From Bacteriovorax sp. (lineage in GTDB: Bacteria > Bdellovibrionota > Bacteriovoracia > Bacteriovoracales > Bacteriovoracaceae), in contig JAQTTZ010000001.1 of assembly GCA_028710485.1 (NCBI GenBank), forward strand, positions 55,579 to 119,578: a stretch of DNA of 64,000 bases, read 5' to 3'. The notes beneath the pieces are model-generated. The model worked only from the letters and a program-made list of their open reading frames with translations, was not told the DNA's origin and did no database searches. Of the stretch, positions 45,018 through 52,565 are shown piece by piece (position 1 is the stretch's first letter; each line of letters begins with the position of its first letter). The translations under genes were made by a program, and so were the position numbers.

Positions 45018-46175
45018 ATGGAGAATAAATGGGTCGTTTCTAAATTTGGTGGAAGTAGTGTAAAAGACGCAGCAGCGATGCTTAGATGTTCCCAGATAAT
45101 TGAAAATAATCCGTTAATTAAAATTGTAGTCATCTCAGCTACTCAAAATACTACCAATCAATTAGAGTTCATTGCTCGTGCTGCCCAAATGGGGGACGAG
45201 AACACGATGAATAATGTTACGACAGAATTAATCAATAAACATGTCAAAATCGCCACTGAACTCTTCACTAGTCCAGTGGTATTGACTGAATTAGAAGCGC
45301 TTTGCGGAGAGCTTAAGGCACTAGGCTTAACCATTTTGGAAGAGCGCTCATTCACCCCCAAAATGATGGATGAGCTTTACAGTCTAGGTGAGAGAATGTC
45401 CTCACTTCTGATGTCAGATTTACTTCGTTTGCGACTTCCTAACAAAAATATTAATTTCCTTGATGCTCGGCATATTATTAAAACTAATTCAGAGTTTCAG
45501 AGGGCCGAACCTCAAGTTGATTTAATTCTTAAAAATGCCAAGTCCGAAATTTATCCCTACCTCAATGAAGACACTATCTTTGTTACTCAAGGTTTTATTG
45601 GTGCAGACCTTTTAGGAAATACCACTACCTTGGGACGTGAGGGATCAGATTATTCAGCTGCTCTTTTCGGTGAAGTGATCAATGCGTCTCTTGTTGAGAT
45701 CTGGACCGATGTTTCCGGTGTCGCAAGTTCAGATCCTCGCGATGTTCCAGACGTTAAATTTATCAAAGAACTCTCATACGATGAAGCCACTGCTCTTGCC
45801 ACGCTTGGAGCGAAAGTTCTTTTTCCAACCACACTACTGCCAACCAAAAGAAAAAATATTCCCGTCTTTGTAGGATCAAGCTTAGCTCCCGAGGAGGGAG
45901 GTACACTCATCACCAAAAAACAAAATGCTGGATTTAGTCTTAAAGCTGTAAGCCAATTAGTTAAACCCGATGGGGTTCTCGTCTCATTTATCGGAACACA
46001 CCTTGACGAAAAAGAAGACCTTGCCGAAATCTTGCATAAAGATTTAGGCGAAAATGCTTTTGAATTTTCCGACCTCACCGCCGTTTCAATCAGCTTTAAA
46101 GTAATATCTCCTAAGATGGATAAAATTGAATCGTTGAAACGAGCTCATGATGTCTTGGCAAAATTTTTTAATTAA
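45018..46175 (+). CDS. lysC: aspartate kinase
   Basis: 385 residues, first step of the lysine, threonine and methionine pathway. The N-terminal kinase domain starts KFGGSSVKDA and contains LGREGSDYSAAL, WTDVSGVASSDPR and LGAKVLFPTTL. The C-terminal regulatory part is only about 85 residues, shorter than the two full ACT domains of E. coli LysC (449 residues), so feedback control may differ. A strong GAGGAGG ribosome-binding site fixes the ATG at 45018. The end overlaps the convergent cpaF gene by four bases. Confidence 0.88.
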   Translation: MENKWVVSKFGGSSVKDAAAMLRCSQIIENNPLIKIVVISATQNTTNQLEFIARAAQMGDENTMNNVTTELINKHVKIATELFTSPVVLTELEALCGELKALGLTILEERSFTPKMMDELYSLGERMSSLLMSDLLRLRLPNKNINFLDARHIIKTNSEFQRAEPQVDLILKNAKSEIYPYLNEDTIFVTQGFIGADLLGNTTTLGREGSDYSAALFGEVINASLVEIWTDVSGVASSDPRDVPDVKFIKELSYDEATALATLGAKVLFPTTLLPTKRKNIPVFVGSSLAPEEGGTLITKKQNAGFSLKAVSQLVKPDGVLVSFIGTHLDEKEDLAEILHKDLGENAFEFSDLTAVSISFKVISPKMDKIESLKRAHDVLAKFFN

Positions 46176-47287
46176 TTATTTTGATAAACAATTTCATAGA
46201 AAGGTGTTTCACCCTCCGAGCCAATGACTCGGCAGATTTCGAATATGCTTTTATTCTCCATATGAATAACATAATCGATATTTTTACAAGCAAGCTTGGT
46301 AATTAAACTAAAGTCGATTTCCTTATTTTCAGAATAAAGAGAAAATAAAAGAGCAATTCGAGACAGGGCGTCCACACCAGAATTGGCGTGAATAGTGCTC
46401 ATTAATCCCTTGTGACCTGTGTTCATCGCCAACATAAAGGGTACTACTTCATTAGAGCGCATTTCACCCACAATTAAGCGGTCAGGGCTCATGCGTAGAG
46501 CGTAGGCGCAGTAATCCTTTAGAGATTTTTTAGACAAATCGTCTTGGGATAAAAAGGATGTCTGGTGAGGGGAAAAAGTCAGGATTTCATGAGTGTCTTC
46601 TAATACTACGACGTGTTCTTCCGGCGAAATCTCACTTAATAGGGCGCGTAAAAAAGTTGTTTTACCTGAGCCGGTGCTTCCCGAAATTAAAATATTCTTT
46701 TTGTCTTTAATGAGGCCGACTAAAAATTCTACAGTTGTTTGTTTTTCATTGAAAAGTGTTAGTGTGGGATTAATTTTTTGAAGTGAACGCAGAAATATCT
46801 TAGACTTGCGATTGGCCGAAGTAGAGTGATGAATCAGGGTAATACGAAATTCATGGTTGCCTATCTCCGTCGAAAAACTAGCAAAGGGGATGGAGAAATT
46901 CCAGGCAATATTATTTTTCAATGCAAAAATTTCAAAACTCAATTGGTAGTCATCCGCTGTGAGATTTACGATCTCTATAATTTCTTTTTTGTCAGAGAAA
47001 ATTTTTTGGGCCTCAGTATTCGAATGAAATATGATTTCATTAAAGGGCTCAGTGTCCAGAATATTTGTGATAAAAAGCTGGTGATGAATAGTCTTAAACC
47101 ACACTTCAAGAAAATGGACTTCATGAGGTGAAAACTTCGTAATTCCGAGCTCACACAATGTCGATTGCAAGACGGACTTAAAATCCAGCATCAAGTCCTT
47201 TGCACTCATCTTTCGGTAGTGAACTTTAAAGAGCTCAAGAACTTCGATCTGGTAATTTTGTAAGAGTCTATCATTCATCATTTTCAC
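46172..47287 (-). CDS. cpaF: Tad pilus assembly ATPase
   Basis: 371 residues, the motor that powers Flp pilus assembly. The Walker A motif SGSTGSGKTTFL lies near residue 205; the following VVVLEDTHEI, the histidine box STIHANSG and GEMRSNEV are the conserved T2/T4 secretion ATPase features. N-terminal 170 residues are the variable adaptor domain. It is the last gene of the minus-strand tad operon and overlaps the secretin by 17 bases. Confidence 0.92.
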   Translation of the reverse strand: MKMMNDRLLQNYQIEVLELFKVHYRKMSAKDLMLDFKSVLQSTLCELGITKFSPHEVHFLEVWFKTIHHQLFITNILDTEPFNEIIFHSNTEAQKIFSDKKEIIEIVNLTADDYQLSFEIFALKNNIAWNFSIPFASFSTEIGNHEFRITLIHHSTSANRKSKIFLRSLQKINPTLTLFNEKQTTVEFLVGLIKDKKNILISGSTGSGKTTFLRALLSEISPEEHVVVLEDTHEILTFSPHQTSFLSQDDLSKKSLKDYCAYALRMSPDRLIVGEMRSNEVVPFMLAMNTGHKGLMSTIHANSGVDALSRIALLFSLYSENKEIDFSLITKLACKNIDYVIHMENKSIFEICRVIGSEGETPFYEIVYQNN

Positions 47288-48839
47288 TAACCTCGATTAT
47301 GCCGGTAATGGTTTTAAAATTGCTTTGCAGGCTTTTAGACTTAAATAGTTCTCCCAATAACGGAATAGCGTTTAAAAAAGGCATCTGGTCAGTAGCTTTT
47401 CCTTCTGTTTTTAGACTGATTTGAAAAATCTTTACCGCCGTTTTTAAGGGAAGAATAACTGAAGATTTTTCTTTATTCCCGCCTATACTAGTCACGCCAT
47501 TGGTATCATTAGAAGGTTGAGTAAGTTCTGTTTCGTAGTTAATTTTGATTTTCTCACCGTAATTTTCCAAAAGAATTTTTATTTTTAATCCTGCAAATTT
47601 CCAGTCAGTGCTTTGAATATTATTTGCATTTATATTCTTAAAAGGAATGTCTGCCCCAATTTGCATTTCGGCAGGAGTGAGAGGACGAATTAAACTTTGT
47701 GGCTCGGCCAGAGTACTCATTCTCACTTTTTTTTGGGCGAGCAGGACCTGATTCTTCTTAACAATATTTTCAAGAGGAATCGTGAGAAAATCACCCAAAC
47801 TCCCGCTGACTTGTTCAAGACCCAAGCGCAAGTCTTCTCCGTCAAGTTGCTCTAGTTGAATCAATTTTATTTTGATGGAGTAATTTTTTTTAAATTGTTG
47901 ATTATTTTTCTGAACTAAATTAATTTTGTATTTTTCCGTTAAGAATTTTTTTAAGAACTCACTGGGTCCTTCATTCTCTGGATAAAAACAGGAAATCTCA
48001 GAAAAATCAGCGCTACAGTTGATCGTTTCCTTATAATCTTCAAAGAATGCAGTATAGACGCCGGCAAAAATTTTATTTTTTAATTCTGAGTTCAAGTGAA
48101 CTTCGTCCAGAATGACCTCTTTATTTTGTTCTAGAATTTTTTTATAATCTAAGTATTGCGAGTAATTTTTAAGAACACCTGTAATCCGTATATGGGGAAT
48201 AAGGATTTGAGAGTCTAGCCCAAGATGAGTGGTTGTTTCGGCTAGGTGCAGAAATTTTGCCTCTTGAATTTTTGAAATGACAAAAATTTGGTAGGTTTCA
48301 GAGGTCTTGTCCTTATTCCAGACCAGAATTTCTGAATGTCCAAGCTGATTTCCTCGTACCAGTAGTTTTTTACTCTTTTCATTGAGCCGATAAGTGATAA
48401 CCTGTCGGTTGCCAATATTGAATTTCTCCATGGCCATAAGGGCAATCTCGGTAGACTGGCCTCGGGCCAGGATAATATCGTGGCTGATCGTTTCTGCGTT
48501 AATTGCCATTGGAAGAAATAGGAAACAAGTGCCTGTGATCGCAACTATTCCTTTGACACATGGGCTTTTGATAGGTAGAAAATAGGGCTTAAAGTTGTTA
48601 TAAAGCGAAACGTTGTATCTATATCTAGAGAGGAGTTGTCGAATGGTTTCAAGAACATGTGTTACTACAAACAAAAGATTAAGAAAGAAAAAAAATGCTG
48701 GAGCTAAGAGAAAAGCTGCTAATAGAAATAAAGGCACTACTCCTAAGTTCGCTGTCCACGCTGCAAAATAGTTTCTAACGAAATTGTTAATATAAATGCC
48801 GTCTTTTTTAAGACGGCTTTTTATTTTGTGCTCCATCAT
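47271..48839 (-). CDS. cpaC: Tad secretin-like outer-membrane protein (CpaC/RcpA)
   Basis: Up to 522 residues. From about residue 115 on there is a CpaC-like N domain, with ILARGQSTEI and NKSKKLLVRGNQLGHSEILVW-type segments, then a secretin-like C-terminal region with LPLKTAVKIFQISLKTEGKA and LNAIPLLGELF. It would form the pilus exit pore. The frame is open to ATG 48839, coupled by ATGA to the gene upstream, but the first 80 codons are antisense to a separate small gene and give odd hydrophobic residues; the signal-peptide-like KGIVAITGTCFLFLPMAINA suggests a true start near 48570, though no ATG/GTG/TTG is there. Confidence 0.75.
   Translation of the reverse strand: MMEHKIKSRLKKDGIYINNFVRNYFAAWTANLGVVPLFLLAAFLLAPAFFFFLNLLFVVTHVLETIRQLLSRYRYNVSLYNNFKPYFLPIKSPCVKGIVAITGTCFLFLPMAINAETISHDIILARGQSTEIALMAMEKFNIGNRQVITYRLNEKSKKLLVRGNQLGHSEILVWNKDKTSETYQIFVISKIQEAKFLHLAETTTHLGLDSQILIPHIRITGVLKNYSQYLDYKKILEQNKEVILDEVHLNSELKNKIFAGVYTAFFEDYKETINCSADFSEISCFYPENEGPSEFLKKFLTEKYKINLVQKNNQQFKKNYSIKIKLIQLEQLDGEDLRLGLEQVSGSLGDFLTIPLENIVKKNQVLLAQKKVRMSTLAEPQSLIRPLTPAEMQIGADIPFKNINANNIQSTDWKFAGLKIKILLENYGEKIKINYETELTQPSNDTNGVTSIGGNKEKSSVILPLKTAVKIFQISLKTEGKATDQMPFLNAIPLLGELFKSKSLQSNFKTITGIIEVSENDE
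48553..48581 (+). promoter_or_regulatory. promoter of the small basic gene
   Basis: A perfect -35 TTGACA (48553-48558), 17-base spacer and TAGAAA (48576-48581). Transcription would begin near 48588, giving a leader of about 55 bases before the ATG at 48643. Confidence 0.6.
48643..48771 (+). CDS. 42-residue highly basic protein
   Basis: MVSRTCVTTNKRLRKKKN begins a 42-residue peptide with 15 Lys/Arg and no acidic residue, ending ...TPKFAVHAAK. An AGGAG site is 7 bases before the ATG, a TTGACA-type promoter lies 60-90 bases upstream, and a perfect intrinsic terminator follows 26 bases after the stop. The composition suggests binding to RNA or DNA (ribosome-associated or nucleoid), but it is not a recognised ribosomal protein. 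It lies antisense to the 5' end of the secretin frame in the tad operon. Too short for a 60-codon cutoff. Confidence 0.75.
   Translation: MVSRTCVTTNKRLRKKKNAGAKRKAANRNKGTTPKFAVHAAK
48798..48826 (+). terminator. intrinsic terminator of the small basic gene
   Basis: GCCGTCTT-TTTT-AAGACGGC followed by TTTTTATTTT; a perfect 8-bp stem and U-tract on the plus strand. Confidence 0.9.
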
Positions 48840-49168
48840 TCTGCTACTCCCTGTTTATCCGTCTGATTTAAAAATACCCCCAAGGAATTCCGAACGATAA
48901 ACTGATTCATTTTTTTTATGAGTAATTCTCCATTTGCCTCTAGGCATAGATGGATAATGGCCTCAGATTTTATTTCACAAGCTTGGCTGGTATTTTTGAG
49001 AGTGATGAGCTCACGAGGTAGATGAAATTTTTTAATAAGAATTGATTTTAAAAGTTCTCCTTCAGAAATGGTGGCAAGATTTTCAATCAACACTACTTCA
49101 CGGGCAAATAATTTTGGGCAAATAAAAATCAGGTAGCAACAAATTAAACTTTTAAAGATTGATTTCAT
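48836..49168 (-). CDS. small exported protein of the tad operon, unrecognised
   Basis: 110 residues with a signal peptide (about 1-22, LFA cleavage). The mature part has two cysteines that may bond. Its place between the TM protein and the secretin suggests a pilotin-like or periplasmic accessory role (inference). It overlaps the gene upstream by 17 bases and is coupled to the secretin frame by ATGA. Confidence 0.6.
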   Translation of the reverse strand: MKSIFKSLICCYLIFICPKLFAREVVLIENLATISEGELLKSILIKKFHLPRELITLKNTSQACEIKSEAIIHLCLEANGELLIKKMNQFIVRNSLGVFLNQTDKQGVAE

Positions 49169-49646
49169 ACTTAGACACTCGCTTGTTCATTGGTTTTTTA
49201 GATTTCTCTGGAAGCTTTAATTCAGGAATAGCTACCATCGTGTCTAGGCCATCAACACCAATGTTTGAGATTTCTGCTTCAGGTATTTCTATTTTGAAAC
49301 GAGGGGAACTCTCTTGGTCTTTGATTGAGGATGGAAGCATTTCATGCAAGTAGGCCCTGGTGATGACAATTTTTTTAGACTTATTCATAAGTGTCACCGG
49401 TGTCTCTGGGCCAGTTGGATCGATATCGATTAAAACAGTTAATGGAACCACAATCATTTTGAAATGGGGATGGAGAGTTTTGGCGATGGTTTTGGCCTTT
49501 GGCACAGGAGTTTCACTTGGACCAAATGAGAGGCATAAAACGGCGACTAAAATATTGGTTGAAACTATCGCCACTGCAAATTTGAGTTTTTCTTTTTTCT
49601 TTGAGTCTCCATTTTTTTTAATCTCTTCATAGATTGTTCCATTCAT
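49152..49646 (-). CDS. single-pass membrane protein of the tad operon, unrecognised
   Basis: 164 residues: a lysine-rich cytoplasmic N-terminus, one transmembrane segment (about 22-41), then a periplasmic Pro/Ile-rich region. The position and topology are those of CpaB/RcpC-type or GspC-type inner-membrane connectors, but no sequence motif confirms this. It overlaps both neighbours (17 and 20 bases). Confidence 0.55.
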   Translation of the reverse strand: MNGTIYEEIKKNGDSKKKEKLKFAVAIVSTNILVAVLCLSFGPSETPVPKAKTIAKTLHPHFKMIVVPLTVLIDIDPTGPETPVTLMNKSKKIVITRAYLHEMLPSSIKDQESSPRFKIEIPEAEISNIGVDGLDTMVAIPELKLPEKSKKPMNKRVSKYEINL

Positions 49647-49878
49647 TCTTAAAGTCCTTTTGTAGTTTTAGGTGTTGGCCCATATAGCTTCTGTGGATTT
49701 GAAAAAATCCTCCTAGGATGATGGTGATGACGAGGGTCCAGAGAAGCATTTCAAGCTCGACAAACCCGCTATCTGAATTTCGCTGGAGGTATAAGTTGTG
49801 TTGGGAATAAAAGCGTCTTCCATTTGAAATTCGCTTTTTAAACAGAAGGATTTTTTTAAACGAATTCCGGTTGGCCAT
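49627..49878 (-). CDS. prepilin-like (TadE/pseudopilin-type) protein
   Basis: 83 residues from the ATG at 49878. After a long basic leader (about 37 residues) comes G-F-V-E-L-E and then a hydrophobic stretch MLLWTLVITIILGGFF: a prepilin peptidase site (Gly then Phe, Glu at +5), so a minor pilin or pseudopilin is likely. The first 166 bases overlap, in another frame, the C-terminal coding region of the gene upstream, which is exceptional for this operon, where other overlaps are 4-20 bases. Confidence 0.55.
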   Translation of the reverse strand: MANRNSFKKILLFKKRISNGRRFYSQHNLYLQRNSDSGFVELEMLLWTLVITIILGGFFQIHRSYMGQHLKLQKDFKNEWNNL

Positions 49879-50489
49879 TTGTAATAGAGATAGGACCATT
49901 TTTTTTGCCTTATAATACTTGTTTCATCTGGGTTGGTGATCAGCGCTAAGTTGGCCTGGATTTTAAAGGGAGTATTTTTTAAATAAGAATAGGTTTCTGG
50001 CAATTGACAATATTTATTGATGGCCAATTTTTTCAGGTAATAAAAATGGCGTATATTGCGGGCGATAGTGAGCGCCTTAAAGACTTCTATCGCTTCTGCA
50101 GTGGCAACCCCCGAGCCTTGTGCCGCAAAGGCCGCAGTCAGTGCCCAATTGAAAATGGCCATTTCGGTGATGTATTTTTCTGTTTGGCGGTTCAGGTAAT
50201 GAAAGCATAAATAGCTATCTTTCCGGTAGATTGCCTCTCGGTATTCGATTTTCATTTTAGCGATGAAAAAGAGGAGCAATAAAGACAAAATGGTGGTGAG
50301 GACTGCGGCCGTTAGAGAAATATTTCCTTTTTCGTCATTATCAGGTGATTTAAGAAGGCCTCTGGTTTGATCAACGAACTGGGCTTCGATTTTTCCCAAG
50401 GCCTTATCAGATTGGATAAAAATATCGGCCGTTTTCACGACCGATAAGATGACAAGACTAATGGCCAATAGGTAGTTCAGGATTATCAT
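49713..50489 (-). CDS. TadE/TadG-like two-pass membrane protein
   Basis: 258 residues. Membrane segments are at about residues 1-22 and 57-77; the second follows EKGNISLTAAVL, like the N-terminus of TadE/TadG pseudopilins. The rest is periplasmic with several cysteines (about 96, 163, 218, 248). It starts 5 bases after the flp pilin stop, so the two are one transcript. Its last 60 codons share DNA with the next gene. Confidence 0.6.
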   Translation of the reverse strand: MIILNYLLAISLVILSVVKTADIFIQSDKALGKIEAQFVDQTRGLLKSPDNDEKGNISLTAAVLTTILSLLLLFFIAKMKIEYREAIYRKDSYLCFHYLNRQTEKYITEMAIFNWALTAAFAAQGSGVATAEAIEVFKALTIARNIRHFYYLKKLAINKYCQLPETYSYLKNTPFKIQANLALITNPDETSIIRQKKWSYLYYKWPTGIRLKKSFCLKSEFQMEDAFIPNTTYTSSEIQIAGLSSLKCFSGPSSSPSS

Positions 50490-50494
50490 TTAGC

Positions 50495-50671
50495 CTACGT
50501 TTTAAGGTTATTAACGATTGAATGTTGCATATCTTCGATACGTTTTTTTACGACATCCCCGAAGCCCTTAACTGCCGTGATGCAAACTATGCCTACTAGG
50601 CTGGAGATGATTACGTACTCCATGACTCCTTGGCCTTTTTGGTCGACTAGTCTTTTTTTAAAAAAATTCAT
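50495..50671 (-). CDS. flp: Flp-type pilin
   Basis: 58 residues, too short for common ORF cutoffs. A 13-residue basic leader ends in Gly and is followed by QGVMEY, so cleavage leaves Glu at +5 and Tyr at +6, the hallmark of Flp (type IVb) pilins; then IISSLVGIVCITAVKGFGD forms the hydrophobic helix. AGGAGGGG precedes the ATG. It is the first gene of the minus-strand tad operon, as expected for the major subunit, with a sigma-54-like promoter about 40 bases upstream. Confidence 0.9.
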   Translation of the reverse strand: MNFFKKRLVDQKGQGVMEYVIISSLVGIVCITAVKGFGDVVKKRIEDMQHSIVNNLKT

Positions 50672-50708
50672 TTATCCCCTCCTGTTTTAGATTGTTCTCC
50701 TCGATAAT

Positions 50709-50724
50709 TGCATATGAGGGGCCA
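50709..50724 (-). promoter_or_regulatory. sigma-54-like promoter upstream of flp
   Basis: On the minus strand TGGCCCCTCATATGCA keeps the invariant GG and GC dinucleotides exactly 10 bases apart (-24/-12 type). Transcription would begin about 25 bases before the flp ATG. Confidence 0.5.
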
Positions 50725-50842
50725 GTTTTTGTGGAGCTGAAAGGGGCCAAAAATGATTAGTTGAGAAAAATAAGTGGTTTTCTAATTGAACCGAGGTAAA
50801 AAGTTGATTGCACGAACTAAGCATTGCTATTAAAATTTGTGT

Positions 50843-51475
50843 ATGGATTCAAAAACTAAATTATATGTCTTTGCAAAAAAAGAAGTCGGCCTCATTTTTA
50901 TTTTCATGATCTTGATAGCGATTACCTCGTTTGTCTTGGGCGTGAAGATTGGAAAAAATTATTCTCTTGAAATGGCGGGAGTCACGAAGGGAGACGAAAA
51001 GAAGGTGGTGGAACTGCTTTCTAAAAAAGAAGAGGATCTAGAGTCCATTAAAAAGAATGCCGAAGCTCATAGCGTTGAGAGCAGCGATATCGAACATAAA
51101 TTGCAAGAAAAAATTTCTGCGGAGTTCGGGGCCGATGCCAAAGGAAGTCATGAGACCGCACAACCGGCCCATACTACCAATATGTCGACTGAGAAAACAT
51201 CTCACGAAAGCAATAAAAGCTCCGATGGATTGAGTGGCAAATTCACTATCCAATTGGGTAGTCATCGCACTTTAAAAGAAGCTGAAGATTTTGCAGAGGG
51301 TTTTAAGGCCCGTGGGTATGACACCATCATTAATCAAATTGAGATCAAAGGAAAAGGGACTTGGTACCGAGTCAGTCTTGGCGCCTTTCCAAATATGGAG
51401 GAAGCTAAATCATATATCAATAAAGAGAAGACTCTTTTTATTGGTCAAGATTATGCGATAGTGAAAATGCCATGA
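50843..51475 (+). CDS. SPOR-domain membrane protein
   Basis: 210 residues: one transmembrane segment (about 13-35), a charged linker with coiled-coil character (about 50-130) and a C-terminal SPOR domain (about 134-210, KFTIQLGSHRTLKEAEDFAEGF...). SPOR domains bind glycan strands stripped of stem peptides, typically at the septum. TTG at 50837 is in frame; the ATG at 50843 is preferred. It overlaps the manC gene by 4 bases (ATGA), forming an envelope-related operon with it and the SleB-like gene. Confidence 0.8.
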   Translation: MDSKTKLYVFAKKEVGLIFIFMILIAITSFVLGVKIGKNYSLEMAGVTKGDEKKVVELLSKKEEDLESIKKNAEAHSVESSDIEHKLQEKISAEFGADAKGSHETAQPAHTTNMSTEKTSHESNKSSDGLSGKFTIQLGSHRTLKEAEDFAEGFKARGYDTIINQIEIKGKGTWYRVSLGAFPNMEEAKSYINKEKTLFIGQDYAIVKMP

Positions 51476-52557
51476 ATCTACCTAAAAATATTTTTGGATT
51501 TTATTGCCTGATTATGGCCGGTGGAAAGGGGACTCGTTTTTGGCCAGAGTCTACTCAGGCTAAACCTAAGCAGTATTTAAATCTGATCAGTACCAAAACT
51601 CTCTTAGAAGAGACCCTTGACCGCTTTGATTCATTAATTGAAAAAGACCATCGTTTTATTATTACCGTTAAAGAGCAGGAGGTTCTTTGTGTAGAAAGTT
51701 CTTTCGGTAAAATTGCAGATGACGGAATTATTTTTGAGCCCTCTGGAAGAAATACGGGACCGTGTATCCTGATGTCTATTGCGGCCCTTTTAGATAGAGG
51801 CGTGTGCCCTGATGATGTAATTGCGATCGTTCCTTCTGACCATGTTATTTTAAACTGTAAGGGTTTTCACGAAACGATGAAAAGAGCTGCGGACTTCTCG
51901 GTACACAATCAAAATATCGTCACTATCGGAATCACTCCGAATTTTCCTCACACCGGTTTTGGATATATTGAAAAAGGTGAGATGGTTGAAGGGGAAGGCT
52001 TCAAGGTTTCGCGTTTTAAAGAAAAACCTCATTTTGAATTAGCAAAAGAATATATTAGAAGCGGAGACTATCTGTGGAACGCCGGTATGTTTGTGGCACC
52101 GATAAAAATTCTTCTAGAAGAATTTAAAACACATGCTCCAAATATGTATGAGCACTTTGCAGAGTTGCAACAAGTTATCAATGATCCTCAGAAATTAAAA
52201 GTCGTTTACGAAAAGATGCCTTCGGATTCAATCGATTATTGTATAATGGAAAAATCTAAAAAAGTTTCTGTTGTGCCTGCCACTTTTGACTGGAATGATA
52301 TGGGCTCGTGGGATGCGCTGACTTCGGTCATTGAAGAAACTCATGGGAATACTCTAGTGAAGTCGGATGGTGCTTTCTTTTTAAACTCTGCAGACAATGT
52401 AGTCTTTGCACCAAATAAATTCGTGGCCTTAATCAATATGGATAAACATATTGTGGTGGTAAACGATAAAGTTGTTTTAGTGGCCCCTGTTGCAGACTCT
52501 CAAGAAATCAAAAAAGTCGTTGAGCATTTAAGGGTTACTAGACCGGATCTAATATAG
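51472..52557 (+). CDS. manC: mannose-1-phosphate guanylyltransferase
   Basis: 361 residues, making GDP-mannose from mannose-1-phosphate and GTP for polysaccharide synthesis. MAGGKGTRFWPESTQAKPKQYL is the nucleotidyltransferase signature; FKEKPH and YLWNAGMFV follow. Only the nucleotidyltransferase domain with its short beta-helix tail is present; the isomerase domain of bifunctional enzymes is missing. It is coupled to the SPOR gene by ATGA. Confidence 0.92.
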   Translation: MNLPKNIFGFYCLIMAGGKGTRFWPESTQAKPKQYLNLISTKTLLEETLDRFDSLIEKDHRFIITVKEQEVLCVESSFGKIADDGIIFEPSGRNTGPCILMSIAALLDRGVCPDDVIAIVPSDHVILNCKGFHETMKRAADFSVHNQNIVTIGITPNFPHTGFGYIEKGEMVEGEGFKVSRFKEKPHFELAKEYIRSGDYLWNAGMFVAPIKILLEEFKTHAPNMYEHFAELQQVINDPQKLKVVYEKMPSDSIDYCIMEKSKKVSVVPATFDWNDMGSWDALTSVIEETHGNTLVKSDGAFFLNSADNVVFAPNKFVALINMDKHIVVVNDKVVLVAPVADSQEIKKVVEHLRVTRPDLI

Positions 52558-52565
52558 CTGTCAAT

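Noticed and set aside
48242..48544. 100-codon minus-strand frame inside the secretin gene
   Set aside because: A shifted reading of the secretin; no ribosome-binding site and no domain.
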